Position numbers and translations under genes: made by a program. A model generated the notes under the pieces. That model worked only from the letters and a program-made list of their open reading frames with translations, was not told where the DNA came from and searched no databases. This document shows, piece by piece, positions 22,395 to 34,157 of a DNA stretch of 64,000 nucleotides (position 1 is the stretch's first letter; each line of letters starts with the position of its first letter). This DNA is from Meconema thalassinum (taxonomy: Eukaryota; Arthropoda; Insecta; Orthoptera; Tettigoniidae), in NCBI GenBank assembly GCA_946902985.2, contig OX336392.1, positions 19,752,716 to 19,816,715 on the forward strand, in the 5' to 3' direction.

Positions 22395-22570
22395 TTTGCA
22401 GACTTAGAAAAGGTTTTTCATAACGTTGATTGTAGCAAGTTGTTTGAGATATTGATAAGGATTGGAATAAGGTACAGGGATAGGAGGGTGATCTAAAATC
22501 CATACAGAAACCAGACAGCAGTTATTCGAGAGGAAGGACATGAGAGAGAAGCTGGTATTCAGAAAGATGT
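22395..22570 (+). pseudogene. RTE-like reverse transcriptase, palm fragment
   Basis: The frame reads AFADLEKVFHNVDCSKLFEI, then LIRIGIRYRDRRVI, a stop, and NPYRNQTAVIREEGHERE. This is RT motif A (consensus F.D.EKAFD.V, with the catalytic aspartate replaced by H) and the following helix of RTE-type LINEs. It is cut at the right by a family F retroposon at about 22571. Dead and partial. Confidence 0.7.
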
Positions 22571-23375
22571 AACCCCCCAGGGGCTCACATCTAGTGGGAC
22601 GTGGTTTGGTGACCACGGGATCCCAGCTGAGTCCGGCATTGCTTCCACTTACTTGTGCCGGGCTCCTCTCCGCCTTCTTTTCCTGTCCACCTCTCTTGGT
22701 CAACTCTTGTTTTTTCCGACCCCGACGGTATTAGAATACGGTATCCGAGGCCTAGGGAGTGTTTCATTTTCCTGCCTTAATTGGCCCTTGTCTCATATCT
22801 CCTGATACCTCATTCTTCGAGGAGTCGGACCTCTCGTTTTCTCTTGAGTATATTTCCTTTTCTCTTTAAGATTCCCGCACTGTTTTTGTTAATTAGCTCC
22901 CCGTGTATCTAAATTACCTTAAGCGGGTTTTTTGAATCTACACTGAATTTTGTCAGTATTTTCAATCTAAATTACATGTTGTATGGCAGGCATTTTGTAT
23001 GTATTTAGAATTTTAATTGAACTTTTCAATCTAACTTGCTTTGTGTATTTTCAATCACATTTGCATTTTGTAAGTATTTGGAATTTCGATTGCATTTTGT
23101 ACGTATTTTGAACATAACCTACATTTTGTGCGTATTTTGCAATATATTCCTTCTGTGAGTACTTTTCTCCCAAATTACCCTTTATAAGTATTTCCACTCT
23201 ACATTTTGTGAGCCATTTCAATCTGAGTTCCATTTTGTAAGTATTTTCAGTCTCACTTAATTTTCGTTATGGTTTCCATTTCATTTTCATTTTCGCCATC
23301 ACCCAGAGCATGAGGGGCCGATAACCTAGATGTTAGGCCCCTTAAAACAACAATTATCATCATCATCATCATTTT
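22571..23375 (+). mobile_element. retroposon family F, copy 1
   Basis: The 5' end is CCCCCCAGGGGCTCACATCT, the body GGCATTGCTTCCACTTACTT, and the 3' end GGGGCCGATAACCTAGATGT, then TAGGCCCCTTAAAACAACAA and an (ATC)n tail. The middle is replaced by a minisatellite (22940-23260). Other copies: 27885-28626 (minus), 30453-31232, 34158-34851. No ORF is conserved between copies. It behaves as a non-autonomous retroposon with a simple-sequence tail. Confidence 0.7.
22940..23260 (+). repeat. about 30-bp minisatellite in family F
   Basis: About ten diverged units around CATTTTGTAAGTATTTTCAA followed by TCT..ATT. The copy at 30765-30865 has about three units, and the 34158 copy has none at this place, so the number varies between copies. 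Confidence 0.75.
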
Positions 23376-23857
23376 AGACATTTGAGCAGAAAGTGGTACC
23401 CCTGCTAGTAGGGGTAGGCTATGTATGTCAAGTGCTATGTTTAAAATGAATGTTACACAACCAGAATTGCAACCCTTTTCAGTTCGGAGTGTTGATTATG
23501 CTTAATGACATAATTTGAATGGAATTAGCGTAAATCATCATCTTACATTTGTCATGGAAAAACATAACGAAAAGAAAGTGATGAACATCCGGGCCCTAGT
23601 AAGGGGTAGAGGGGGAATTGTGCGCACTTAAGCAAGAATCGGTCTTGTGATCGTCTCATAATAGATAACACAGCTGATGTTATGAATAAGGGAGCCTTAG
23701 TAATCCTATATTCGATGTGCAGAAACAAATTTAATATTCAAAAATACATTTGGTGGACTATAATTCAAAACCTCGCAAATATGCACTTGCGCACCATTAC
23801 CCCACTCTGCTTTTATAACTTAACTCAATGAATCCCGGTAAACTAATCTATTATATT
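23376..23857. other. no recognisable feature
   Basis: No coding or known repeat signal recognised. Confidence 0.4.
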
Positions 23858-24560
23858 AAACAAGTAGTTCCGTGAAGAACTATACAGCCTATTTCATATA
23901 TCCTACTTATGTTAATTGCCACTATCAACATACACAATTTCAGTTTCATTGCTGTAATAGATTCGTAGATATTGAGAACCGACTAAATATTTCGGATGGT
24001 CGCCATGTTGGATTTTATATATGTAGGTCCTAGAGTTATGTACTGTTACATGCAGATTATTGTGAACGTGTAGTATTCAACCTTCAATCGCATAATTAGG
24101 ACACAAGAAAAAACAAGGAGGTTTACAAATTTTTCACAGCTGCCATCTTGAGGTTATGGAAACAATTGAAATAAATTAGATGCCAGTGGATTAACATTCG
24201 GATAAAGATTTACTGTACCAAGTTTCACTGCACGCGGATGGTTAAATTGCGAGAAACGTCCATGTGAATATTTATAATTCGCGTCACCGCCATGTTGGAT
24301 TTGTGATCACCAGGTTATTTAAAGTCCTATAGGTGAACTTAAGTTCATAGCCCCTATGAACATTAAAAAATGCAGTTTGATTGCTAAAATAGATTCGTAG
24401 ATATTCAGTATCGTCTAAATATTTCGGATGGTCGCCATGTTGGATTGTTAAATGTATAGGCCATAGAGTCATGTACCATTAAAGGAAAATTATTGCGTAG
24501 GTTCATTTTCAAACTTTCACTTCGATCGCATGACTACATCACAAGAAATAAAAACTTAAT
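23858..24560 (-). mobile_element. HEL-B element, 3' part, reverse
   Basis: Begins AACAAGTAGTTCCGTGAAGAACTATACAGCC (3' hairpin and CTTGTT inverted) and carries two units with CGGATGGTCGCCATGTTGGA (about 23993 and 24425) and a CTGCCATCTTGAGG. The GT-rich 5' end is missing. Confidence 0.6.
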
Positions 24561-25839
24561 TTTAAATAATTGAATCACAACTGTAGGCTTATCTTCTTAT
24601 TTGCTGGCTACAGAAAATGACATGCAACATGTTAAGTTTCTTCATCCAAGCCTCGCGGTTATCACATACTGTACCAACTGGCATCATGCTGACTGTCCCT
24701 ATCTGATAGGTACGATGACAGCTTAAGGGTAGCAGGGAACTGAGATGCTAGTTGTACTACCAACTCGAAAAACATAAGTGCGCACAATTACCCAACTTTC
24801 CCCATGATATTCAACAAGTTCGGATTGTATTCTAAAAACTATCCGCAAATTTACTCCAAATATTATCCACTATCCGCACAGCTATGCAAACTATATCCGC
24901 ATGGCGAAAAATGTTGCGGATATCCGCGGGTTTATCCGCATCCGCGCAGGGCTTAACTTAGCCTATCACCCATATTTTTCAATCCATGCATGCAATGAAG
25001 AAAATTTGAGAAAAAGTTTGAGATGCTTCTGACGTCATCTTAGTCGATTTACCGGAGGATTAGAATGCGTTTTTAAATGGCAAGGACTCCGCATCTTTTC
25101 CAATTATAACGTGAATTAAAAAATAACATTTCAAGGACTTACAATTTTTGGGTTTTTCTTTTCGTTCTTTTCATATTCTATGTGTGGCTTCGTAGCACTC
25201 CCTCGTAAGACCACTGGACGTCTGCTTCATGGCCCAAGGCTTCTTTGTTGCTAGGCCACTGCTTGGGGTAAGTGTGTAGTGGGAGTAACTGGGTGCGAAG
25301 ATACGTGCTCGTACCAGCGTGGCATGGAAGGAGGTATCGACCGGCGCTCAAGTGAAGGACCATCGAGAATGTGGACCACTTGGCCAGTACCTCCGTCTCA
25401 AGAAGATCCCATCGGCGAGGCTTGCTGCTAGCCAGCAGCCGCATTCACCAATCAATACCCGCCCGCCCGCTCGCCCGCCTGCCTGCATGCTTGCCCGCGT
25501 TCCTGGGAACCCGCCACATATCGACCTACAAATTTGAGTGAAACTGTGATATAGGGGTTCATAGTGAAACCAACACAGAATTCCATTTCAACAACGTGAC
25601 CCAGATAGAATACACTGGCAACTGCGTTTATGCTGGCCAATTCATGAAGACAGTTACTGTCTTACGCGACCTAGTGCCGTAATGGAAGGTGTATCATCAA
25701 CTGTTTATTTTCACCTAAGGTACGGGTTTCGATCACTAGTGACTTTCTTCAGCTGGTATATGATGAGTAACTGAATAGTACCATACCAAAAGTTCACATA
25801 CCGTAGTACATTTCAAAAATAAAAATAAAAAATAAAATA
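24561..25839. other. mostly unassigned; two compositional patches
   Basis: No gene recognised. 24830-24945 carries about seven scattered TATCCGCA/ATCCGCG motifs, possibly the subterminal repeats of a DNA transposon. 25455-25500 is a short CCGCC/TGCC-rich run. ORFs here have no recognisable protein. Confidence 0.4.
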
Positions 25840-26925
25840 AAAGTAGTTCTGTGAAGAACTATACAGCCTATTTTCATATATCCTACTTATGTCAATTTCC
25901 ACTATCAACATACAAAATTTCAGTTTGATTGCTGTAATAGATTCGTGGATATTTAGATACCGTACGTCTAAATACTTCGGATGGTCGCCTTGTTAGATTG
26001 TTATATGTATACTCCATAGAGTTACGTACCATTAAATGAAGATTATTGCTTGGGTTCATTATTCAAACTTTCACTTCGATCGCATGATTGCGACAGAATG
26101 TAAAAACTTAATTTTAAACTTTCGCACAGACGCCATCTTGACGTCATGTAAACAATTGAACTAAATTAGATACCAGTGCATTACAATGTGTATAAACATT
26201 TGCTGCACCAAGTTACATTGCGTTTTGATCATTAAATCGCGAGAAAAGTCCATTTAGAAGTTTCAAATTCGCTTGGGCACCATGTTCGTTTTGTAGTTAA
26301 CCGGTTTTTGAAAGTCTCATAGATGAACTTCAAGTGGTGCCCTTTATCTCCGTACAAAATTTCAGGGTGATATCAGTAATAATTTTGGAGATAAAGAATG
26401 CCAGTGAAACATTTCGCACAGCCGCCATCTTGAGGTTATGTAAACAATTGAACGAAGTTAAATGTCGGTGTATTACAATGTGTATGAACATATAATGTAC
26501 CAAGTTACATTGCGTATGGTTGGTTAAATCGCGAGAAACGTCTATTTGAAATTCGCAACTTCGCTTGTCCACCATGTTGGTTTTGTAGTTATCAGGTTTT
26601 ATAAAGTCACATAGGTGAACTTTTAGTAATTTCCTTTATCACCGTACAAAATTTCAGGGTGATATCGATAATAGTTTCGGAAATATTGAATGCTGGTGAA
26701 ATATTTCGCACATACACCATGTTGGATTGGTGAGACGTAACAAAACTTGAAGGGCACGGTTGGAGTCGGCCAAAATAGTGCTATGATCTTTCCGAGTTTC
26801 ATTGAAATCACTCCAGCCGTTTAGAAGTTATCATACACACACACACATATATATATATATACTCATACACAGATAAAAGGTGATGTCATAAGCCTATTTC
26901 TTCATAAAATGTAAATAGGGTAAAA
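25840..26925 (-). mobile_element. HEL-B element, near complete, reverse
   Basis: From AAGTAGTTCTGTGAAGAACT (3' hairpin) through units with GACGCCATCTTGACG (26132) and CCGCCATCTTGAGG (26420), to the 5' side: CACTCCAGCCGTTTAGAAGT, a CA/TA microsatellite (26833-26860), AAAAGGTGATGTCATAAGCC and TAAATAGGGT. Confidence 0.6.
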
Positions 26926-27884
26926 CAGTTCTGTTACAAAAAAATTGCAAATTACGCATATAAAATTGTCTTAAAAACAGCGTAGAAATGAAGAGATGTG
27001 TATGTGAAAATATGTACTGTTTGTTGAATCAGTTAGGTTATAACAATTCTTGATGTGTATTTGCGAGGTAGAGAAAAACTTTGGAATATGTCTGGCGAAG
27101 TTATTAAGAATTCATGTTGAAAAACGTCTCAGTTGTGTAGTTACTAAATTATGAGCTGAGATTTTCCTTGTGGTGAAAATAATTTAAGAAATTCGTATTT
27201 ACGATATAAAATTTCTTGTGAAGTCTTTAAAAATTATTGAAATCTTTGCGGATAATTTAATTTTAAAGGAGGCGTTATTACATTTTAGTCATTAGAATTC
27301 CACGACATTAAATTTTATGGAGACTCCACGGGAAAAACGGGGTAAGTCACATGCTGTAAATATTTCAGGAGAGCCCAAGTGATGAGAAGATACGAGCACA
27401 GTGGTCCTCAGTAGACCCAAACGACAAAGGACGAGGACGATTTACAGTGTAGGCATATTAAAATTATGCGTAACGTAGCAAGTACAAACTTGGCAAAGTG
27501 ATATTACTATCCAGTCAGACCGAAAAGAGTTCCTAGTCCCTCTAATGGCTTTCAGTTTCCATTCTTCGTTGAGAGGTATTAAGTGCTTTTCGTCCTGGTT
27601 TTCAGAAGTATAACTCGGCACGATTGCGATAATTCAGTGGTATATTTAGCCGCACACCTTATCGTGTCACATGAGGTCGCTAGATTAACACAAATCTACC
27701 GTTTACATTCATTCTCTTTCTTTCCGCTGTTGCTGTCATTGTGAATTCTGATTACTGGGCCGGAGAAATAAAAATACCTGGATATCTTGTACACGTCATT
27801 CATTGTTAGCACGTCACTGGAAAGACATACAAAATACAGGCCTGGAAGACCAGAGCGTGATAGTCGATCTTCAGTCTTTCCTCC
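26926..27884. other. no recognisable feature
   Basis: AT-rich, no coding, tRNA-like or repeat signal recognised. Confidence 0.4.
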
Positions 27885-28626
27885 TGAAAATGATGATAAT
27901 TGTTGTTTTAAGGGGCCTAACCTCTAGGTTATCGGCCCCTAATGGTTTGGGTGATCGTGAAGATGAAAATGAAAAGTTAACTATAGCTATAACTAACTAC
28001 TAACTTATATACTAGGAGAAGAAATGGAAAACAAAAGGAGAATAAGGCAAATAAAGGACAGGAGGAAAATAAATGCCCTCAACCCTCGAAGAATGCGCAT
28101 TGAAGGACTTGAAAGGAAGGAGAGCCATGAAAGGCAGATAGGAAAGTGAAAGAGCAGAGGGTCCTCCCCAGAGGTAATGGATAAAAGGGAGAAAACCGGA
28201 CCCAGCTCAGGAATCCCTCGGGTTCGCCAACACCCGAACTCACCAGCCGTGAGCCCCTGATGGTGTAGCAATATCCAGGGTGCACCAGAAGTGGTGGGGC
28301 TACATACACCCTGCCTCATTGAGGGCCTTGAGCAGAAGACAGGAGATAACATGAAATGAAAAAGAAGGCTGACCCCTCGCAGAAGGAGGGTATCAGAAAA
28401 GATGAGACATGGACCAATTAAGGCGGGAAAGGAAGAGACTCCCTAGACCTCGGATACCCTAATACTGTCGGGGTCGGAAGAGAACAAGACTTGAGCAAGT
28501 GAGGTCGAAATGAAGGGAAGTCGGAGAGGAGCCCGGCACAAGTAAGTGGAAGCAATGCCGGACTCAGCTGGGGCCCCGTGGTCGCCAACCCACATCCCAC
28601 TAGAGGTGAGCCCCTGGGGGTCCTCC
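27885..28626 (-). mobile_element. retroposon family F, copy 2
   Basis: Complete in reverse: CCCCCAGGGGCTCACCTC near 28620, a second related block TCAGGGGCTCACGGCTGG near 28255, AACCATTAGGGGCCGATAAC near 27945, and an ATC-type tail near 27890. The ORFs in it are frame accidents shared with the other copies. Confidence 0.7.
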
Positions 28627-28841
28627 TGAAGAGAGCATGACCATGGATGCGCTTCTTTTTCCACCTTAGCGGCGATTATCTTTGAAGGTTTTCACGTTTG
28701 GTCGATGGCACTGAAAGCGACAGTTTTGTTTCAGAACGAGTCTCCAAATCAATCGATATAGTAGCAATCAATTGCATGGCTTGGTAGGACGAGTACTTAA
28801 GCACCCATACGTCAAACGGATTCAGTTACTTTGATTCCGAT
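28627..28841. other. no recognisable feature
   Basis: Unassigned spacer between family F and a hAT-like element. Confidence 0.3.
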
Positions 28842-29842
28842 CAGGGGCGGTGAGTCATTAAGGGCCAAATGGGCCTTGCCCACCCAAGGCCGTTAGACAG
28901 CTTTGCAAAGAATTTATTTAATCAAGGCCGTTAGACAACTTTGCAAATAATTTATTTAATTAATGTATTTAAAAATTACTCTAAATTGCAGATACTCAAC
29001 TTAAAGTAAGTGTTTTACCCTTCTAGAATCTCTAAAGAGAAATCATTATAAGTAACTCATCCCTAGCTTAAGATCCTCTCAGTCTCGCACGGTGTATCCT
29101 CATAGCGAGGGCCGCTTCACAGTCCCATGTATAGTATATGGCTTAATGGGCCGGGTGAGGAAACAGTGGACATAGATAGCACACTCTTGCACGCGAATTC
29201 TTCAGTGCTATGAAGGGAATTTTCTCTCTATTCAAGAGCCAGCAGATTGGGCCCATACCGTTGCTTTGTAGTGAAATAGAAGATCTCTCCATTTTACTTC
29301 CTGCATCTGTCTCTGTTAAATACGGGAGAAGGGTCCACCCCATGCCACGCCCTTAAACAGGTATTCAGCTACAGTATTGTTCGCACCTTGCTGACATTAG
29401 ACAAAAATATATTTACACATTTTCAGTTGTCTGATGGTCCAAGTACAGTACAGGTGTGTTAGTGAGTTCTGTGGATGAAGTAAATGTCTATAGTGTGTGT
29501 TTAACTTCTGTGGCACGGTACGTAGTTATTTAATATGCGACATAGGAAAATAAAGTGGGAATTATATTAACAAATCTATTTTCTTCCATAGCTCTGAATA
29601 TTATGACCTCATTAACCATTAAATTTGCTTTATCCAAGCACAGGAGAGAATATATTTACAAATAAGGAGCCATGTGAGTACAGTTTTTGATGCATCAACT
29701 ATTTATTAGAACTTGTTTCAAATGGTGTGTTGTGTGGAATGTTGATAATGGCAATATTGGCAACAATAAATGCCAAATATAAAACAATATTTAATATGTA
29801 ACAATAGTATCATCTGCCCCCCCTAAACAGGAGCCGCCCCTG
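28842..29842. mobile_element. non-autonomous hAT-like element (about 1.0 kb)
   Basis: Ends are CAGGGGCGG (28842-28850) and CCGCCCCTG (29834-29842), the form typical of hAT termini. A 35-bp direct repeat containing AAGGCCGTTAGACA.CTTTGC occurs twice at 28898-28970. No transposase frame is visible. The flanking 8-mers ATTCCGAT and ACTCGTAG match poorly, so the target duplication is not confirmed. Confidence 0.5.
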
Positions 29843-29865
29843 ACTCGTAGGGGATCACACTATTG

Positions 29866-30055
29866 GGACGACGCTCGGTGGTTGCGTTCTCGCCTGCTGT
29901 ACCCAAGGTTGCAAGATCGCAGCCATTCGGCACAGTTCATATCCTCGCCGCTAGATGGGGGCACCATTCATTCCATCCCTGAACCGATCGGCTGAATGGA
30001 AGCAGGCTGTGGATTTTCATTCATTTTCACCCCACAGGGCTTGAAATAAGGAACT
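29866..30055 (+). mobile_element. tRNA-derived SINE
   Basis: GGGACGACGCTCGGTGGTTG begins a weak tRNA-like head with GGTTGCAAGATCG at the B-box position. The body GCCGCTAGATGGGGGCACCA, TTCCATCCCTGAACCG and CAGGCTGTGGATTTTC is of a type I remember from insect SINEs. Confidence 0.45.
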
Positions 30056-30452
30056 TGTCTAAAGAGAGTGTGGAGAAACCCTGAAAATACCATACTCATG
30101 ATGGCTGCTGACAACGTTGAAATTCAAACTTTCTAAGAGTATATTCGGACTTTGAGATTTCTATTTGGTAGTGGTACACGTTCGGCTACGCAGTGGGGTA
30201 ACAATATAAACACCTTCGGCTCTCTCAAGCTCCATAGCGTAATATGTCTTGCTTCAAGCATGAACAGACCTTAAGCGATTTAGTGCTAGCGAGTTCCAGC
30301 AAGGGGGAGTGGAGTGGTGGTGGTGGTGAGAATCCAGATGGCTCCGGCAGCAGCCGCAGGCCATTTGTTCCAGAATTCCCTGCGTGTCCTAGTTCTCGCG
30401 AGCCTCCTCTTGACTTTATTTATCCTAGGGACATTAGGTCTTGTGATATTGT
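30056..30452. other. no recognisable feature
   Basis: No gene or repeat recognised. The overlapping ORFs at 30244-30594 run into family F and are not conserved. Confidence 0.35.
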
Positions 30453-31232
30453 CATGCCCCCTCAGGGGCTCACATCTAGTGGGACGTGGGTTGGCGACCA
30501 CGGGACCCCAGCTGAGTCCAGCATTGCTTCCACTTACTTGTGCCGGGCACCTCTAAGTCTTCTTTCCTGTCAACCTCACTTGGTCAACTCTTGATCCGAG
30601 GCCTAGGGAGTCTCTTCCTTTCCCGCCTTAATTGGCCCTTGTCTCATCATTCCTGGTCCCTCATTCTTCGAGGGATCAGCATTCTTTTTCTCTTCATTAT
30701 AGTTCTTTTTTCTCTTTAAGTTCTTTCACCCTGTTTTTCTGAATCGCCTCCCCGTGTCTCTAAATTACATTTTGTAAATATTTTGAATCTCAACCACATT
30801 TTGTAAGTATTTTCATTCTAGAATGCATTTTTTAATGGTCAATATAAATTGCATTTTGTCAGTAACAGGTGCGTTCAAAAAGTAACGAGCCGGAGGCTGT
30901 AATGCGCAAACCGATGACGACATCGGCTAATCGTGGCGTGTGTAACGAGGTGTGGTTCCGACCAGAGCGTGGAAGGTCACAGCCCGTAGCTAGAGGGCAC
31001 GCGTGCACGTCACGTGACGATACAAAGCGAGCAGCAGCATGCATAAATCATCCAACCAAGACCAAGACAGTGGGCCATTCGACATGCTTCCTGGTCTGGT
31101 TGAAGACTGTGGGGCACTCATTGCGCACACACTTTCCGCAAGTGCAGTCGTTCCTTCATGCTGGTATGCACACTTCCTAGATGTTAGGCCCCTTAAAACA
31201 ACAATTACCATCGTCATCGATATTGTCATGCG
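30453..31232 (+). mobile_element. retroposon family F, copy 3, interrupted
   Basis: 5' part 30453-30865 (CCCCCTCAGGGGCTCACATC onward, with three minisatellite units) and 3' end 31176-31232 (TAGATGTTAGGCCCCTTAAA). Between them, 30866-31175 is foreign and opens with AGGTGCGTTCAAAAAGTAAC, like a mariner terminal repeat, but no inverse end is seen. Confidence 0.6.
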
Positions 31233-31390
31233 AGGCTCCTGGGGGCAGATGGTTAAGTGCTGACCTTCAAAACCCAAGATGGCAAGTTCGAATTAGACTT
31301 TTGTCAGTTCAATGCCATTTTTGGGCGCTTAAATACGAGTAGAACAGCCTTGTTCTGATACAGCCGACTCGCGAACCCCTTCTATAACGA
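31226..31390 (+). mobile_element. tRNA-like SINE fragment
   Basis: GGGGGCAGATGGTTAAGTGC and AAGTTCGAATTAGAC sit at A/B-box spacing, followed by GGGCGCTTAAATACGAGTAG. Weak but consistent with a decayed SINE head. Confidence 0.4.
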
Positions 31391-31435
31391 TCTGATTTGG
31401 GTAAACCACTGACTTTTAAATATACAATGTGCAGC

Positions 31436-32240
31436 CTGTTCCGATTCAACATGGAACTGTAAATTGGGTTGCCTACCCTCCCTCAATCGGCTTGAAATCT
31501 GCTCGCAGCGCGCCAGCGACGGGGCTGAGTTTGATTTGACTGATTGCCGCCTTCTTGTGCAGCATTGCAAAGTATTTTGCTCTTTCAAAAGGTATTTACA
31601 CAGGCTTCGCAATAAGTTTGAACGTTTCTGTTTCAGGACATGTTATTTTACGCTTCTGTTAATGGCTTTTGCAGAGCATTTCTATGAAATAAAATTTTAT
31701 TTTACAACATAGCCTAGTTTATTACAACACAATTTATTTTGTGTTGTATTTTATTTACAACACAGTTTATTGATTTTTAAACCAATACCACAAAACGAGA
31801 TACAATTTGGAAATGATTTGTTACAAAAGTGTAATCAGTCTTCGATGCGACTAAAAATGTTAATTTATCTCAGATGTTACATCTGCCGCAAATGGACATT
31901 TACATAAGGGTTAGAAGTGGCGTCCATCATTTCCCAAGCAGAGGGCCACTCGTCGCATGAAGTTCTCTCTTGCGTTCGACAACATCTGAGGAGTAATTTC
32001 CGCAAAGCCTTCAGTTATGATGAGCTCCATTTTTTCTGGTGTTTGTGGTGATCTTAAAAATACTCTCGACCTGACGTAGCCCCAATTGAAGAAATCCAGG
32101 ACTTTTCAATGCTGCATAAGAAGGCGGCAATCAGTGAAAAAGAAACTCAGGCCCGTCGCTAGCGCGCTCCGAGCAGATTTCAAGCCGATTGCAGGTGGGT
32201 AGGCAACCCATTTTACAGTTCCGTGTTGAATCCCTTAATG
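31436..32240. mobile_element. DNA transposon with about 130-bp terminal inverted repeats
   Basis: ATTCAACATGGAACTGTAAA..GGGTTGCCTACCC..AATCGGCTTGAAATCTGCTC at 31448-31575 is repeated inverted at 32105-32235. Between the arms is a transposase remnant on the minus strand. Presumably an internally deleted copy of a Tc1/mariner-like element. Confidence 0.65.
31915..32105 (-). pseudogene. transposase C-terminal remnant (DDE superfamily)
   Basis: Minus-strand frame: LDFFNWGYVRSRVF, then SPQTPEKMELIITEGFAEIT and SNARENFMRRVALCLGNDGR, HF, stop. The LDFF.WG segment contains the last catalytic aspartate region of Tc1/mariner-like transposases; the helix ending in RR...C...GG.HF closes such proteins. 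Only the last 60 or so codons survive, inside the inverted-repeat element. Confidence 0.6.
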
Positions 32241-32404
32241 GGATCGGGGTACTCTTGTTAGTATTCTTACAACACAAAGAAGCTGGGAAACTAAATTTCC
32301 ATTGCAGCGAAATCAAATGCATTCGTAACGTTGTTACATAACTGTACAATGAGGTATTCGCGGTAAATATTAATTTATAGTGGATTTTTTTGGCGTATGG
32401 CTTT

Positions 32405-32605
32405 TAGTGCCCGGAATGTCCGAGGTGGTGCAGCGGTCAAGCTGTTGGCCGCTCACCAAGGTGGACCGGGTCTGATTCCCGGTCAATACATGTGAGATTT
32501 CCGAAGTGAAATGCCATGTCCTGTGGTTCAGATTCCACGTAGAAAGGAGGTCCCGTGGCTCATGATCGCGAGATTAATGGTCACATAAAACGAAAAGCTT
32601 CCTTC
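32405..32605 (+). mobile_element. tRNA-derived SINE, copy 2
   Basis: Same family as 1645-1841: GGTGGTGCAGCGGTCAAGC head, B box GGTCTGATTCC (degenerate), CATGTGAGATTTCCGAAGTG and GGTCCCGTGGCTCATGAT. Preceded by the first 30 bases of repeat D. Confidence 0.75.
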
Positions 32606-32609
32606 CCTT

Positions 32610-32735
32610 GCTTTCGTCTAGCCCATTCCAGACCTAACACCAGAATTAAAATTTAGTAGCAGAGCCGGGAATCCATCCCGGACTTCTGAGGGACAGCCAA
32701 GAATGCCGCTATACCACGTGGTGGTTCAGGTTTCG
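32610..32735 (-). mobile_element. tRNA-like SINE fragment
   Basis: On the minus strand CACGTGGTATAGCGGCATTC and CCGGGATGGATTCCCGG sit at A/B-box spacing, followed by GCTCTGCTACTAAATTT. Weak evidence. Confidence 0.4.
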
Positions 32736-32799
32736 ATTAGGAGATAGAAGATTCAGGGACAGCTAGAAAATATAGGGGTTTTTATACAGGAGACATAAA

Positions 32800-33478
32800 T
32801 ACACCACCCTCTGTCTGAAATGTTCGGTGAATGGGTCAATATTACGAACGGATTGTTGGCTTACCTAGCCGTTACTGTCCTTCGAAGTAATCCCCGTGGA
32901 TGGTTATGCACTTTTGAGAACGACTGTGCAAGTCCTGGAAACTCCTGGCATAGTCTTCTTTAGGAATAGCCTTCAGTTTGGGTCGTCAAAACTCTACATT
33001 GAAAGCAAGAGAGAAGCGTGAATTTATGCAACCTAACGTGCACACCTGATAGACGGGCGGCAGAGAGAAGGGTGAATTTATGCAACCTAACGTGCACACA
33101 TGTTCGACGGGTCGCAGCGAGGAGGGTGAATGTTCCGTGTTAATGGAATGGTCCTGAAAACCATCGTCACGGATGACGAGGCCGGTGCCTGAAGTACGAC
33201 CTCCAAGGCAAGCGTCAAAGTATGGAGTATCGGGGTCCAGGGTCGCAGAAAAGCCCTGAAGAGCCAGAGGTTTTCGGACATCCAACGTAATGTGACGACC
33301 CAAATGAAGGCTATCCCTCAGGAAGACTATGCCAGGACTTGTACTGCCGTTCTAAGAAGTGCATAACCATCCACGGGGATTACTTCAAAGGATAGTAACG
33401 GCTGCTTCAGGTAATCCGACAATCTGTTCGTAATATAGACACATTCACCGAACTTTTCAGACAGAGGATGCATATTGT
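32800..33478. mobile_element. mariner-derived fold-back element
   Basis: Two inverted arms (about 32800-32985 and 33287-33475) each contain the C-terminus of a mariner transposase. Left arm, minus strand: AIPKEDYARSFQDLHSRSQK then CITIHGDYFEGQ, stop. Right arm, plus strand: AIPQEDYARTC, a frameshift, then KCITIHGDYFKG, stop. GDYFEG is the usual mariner C-terminus. The loop holds two direct copies of a unit of about 54 bp around GAATTTATGCAACCTAACGT (33019 and 33073). Confidence 0.7.
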
Positions 33479-33479
33479 G

Positions 33480-34019
33480 AATGTGGAAAAGGTACACGAG
33501 TCGCATGCTTCAGTACCCTGAAGTTAACATCAAGAAGAGCATTAAGCTATAAAAATATCACTACAGATTCATCTCCTATAATATTGACTACATAGCACTT
33601 AGGGGGTAGACATTCATTTTGAGCTCGAGATTATCCGTGAACCAGACTCTACTAACTGGACACCAAGAGTGTGTTGGGCTGCCTGTACTGCAGGGGCAGC
33701 GGATGTATTGGATTACACGGTCTTGCACTTAGGAAAGCAAACGGTTGGAGCTGACGCCGGCATGCACTCATAACTGTTAGTAATTCTCGTTTTTTGTGCT
33801 ATTGTATTGGCAATGTTCACTGAGGTGGACAATATGTGATCCCAAAGGGTCGATACATTTACAACGACCACCGATCTGCATATATTGCAACAATTTGGCA
33901 TTAAACCTGATTGAACGGCCATGGAATGACTGGCAGTATAAAACAGTGATATTCTCTAGTTCTTTACTGCGTGTACTTGTTTGTAGCTCACCGAAATTCA
34001 CTCGTCTCACTGGCTTGAC
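33480..34019. other. no recognisable feature
   Basis: No gene or known repeat recognised. Confidence 0.4.
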
Positions 34020-34156
34020 CTCACAATTCGACCCACACTCTATACGGCACTGCCGTGCCCTCAGAAAAGTTTAATTTTTCTACCAACATGGTTTGAGCTG
34101 TATTTTCATTTATGAAAACAAGTAGTTCCTTGAAGAACTAAATTGCCTATTTTCAT
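34020..34156 (+). repeat. direct repeat flanking family F, left copy
   Basis: About 130 bp running from CACACTCTATACGGC..GCCG through CTACCAACATGGTTTGAGCT and the HEL-B 3' hairpin. Repeated with roughly 8% difference at 34852-34990. Confidence 0.75.
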
Positions 34157-34157
34157 A

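Noticed and set aside
22940..23260. Regular short repeats reminiscent of a CRISPR array
   Set aside because: Units are tandem and diverged with no unique spacers, in a eukaryotic retroposon; it is a minisatellite.
28834..29850. 8-bp target duplication of the hAT-like element
   Set aside because: ATTCCGAT and ACTCGTAG agree at only about half the positions.
30866..31175. Complete mariner MITE inside family F copy 3
   Set aside because: Only one mariner-like end (AGGTGCGTTCAAAAAG) is seen; no inverse end or TA pair.
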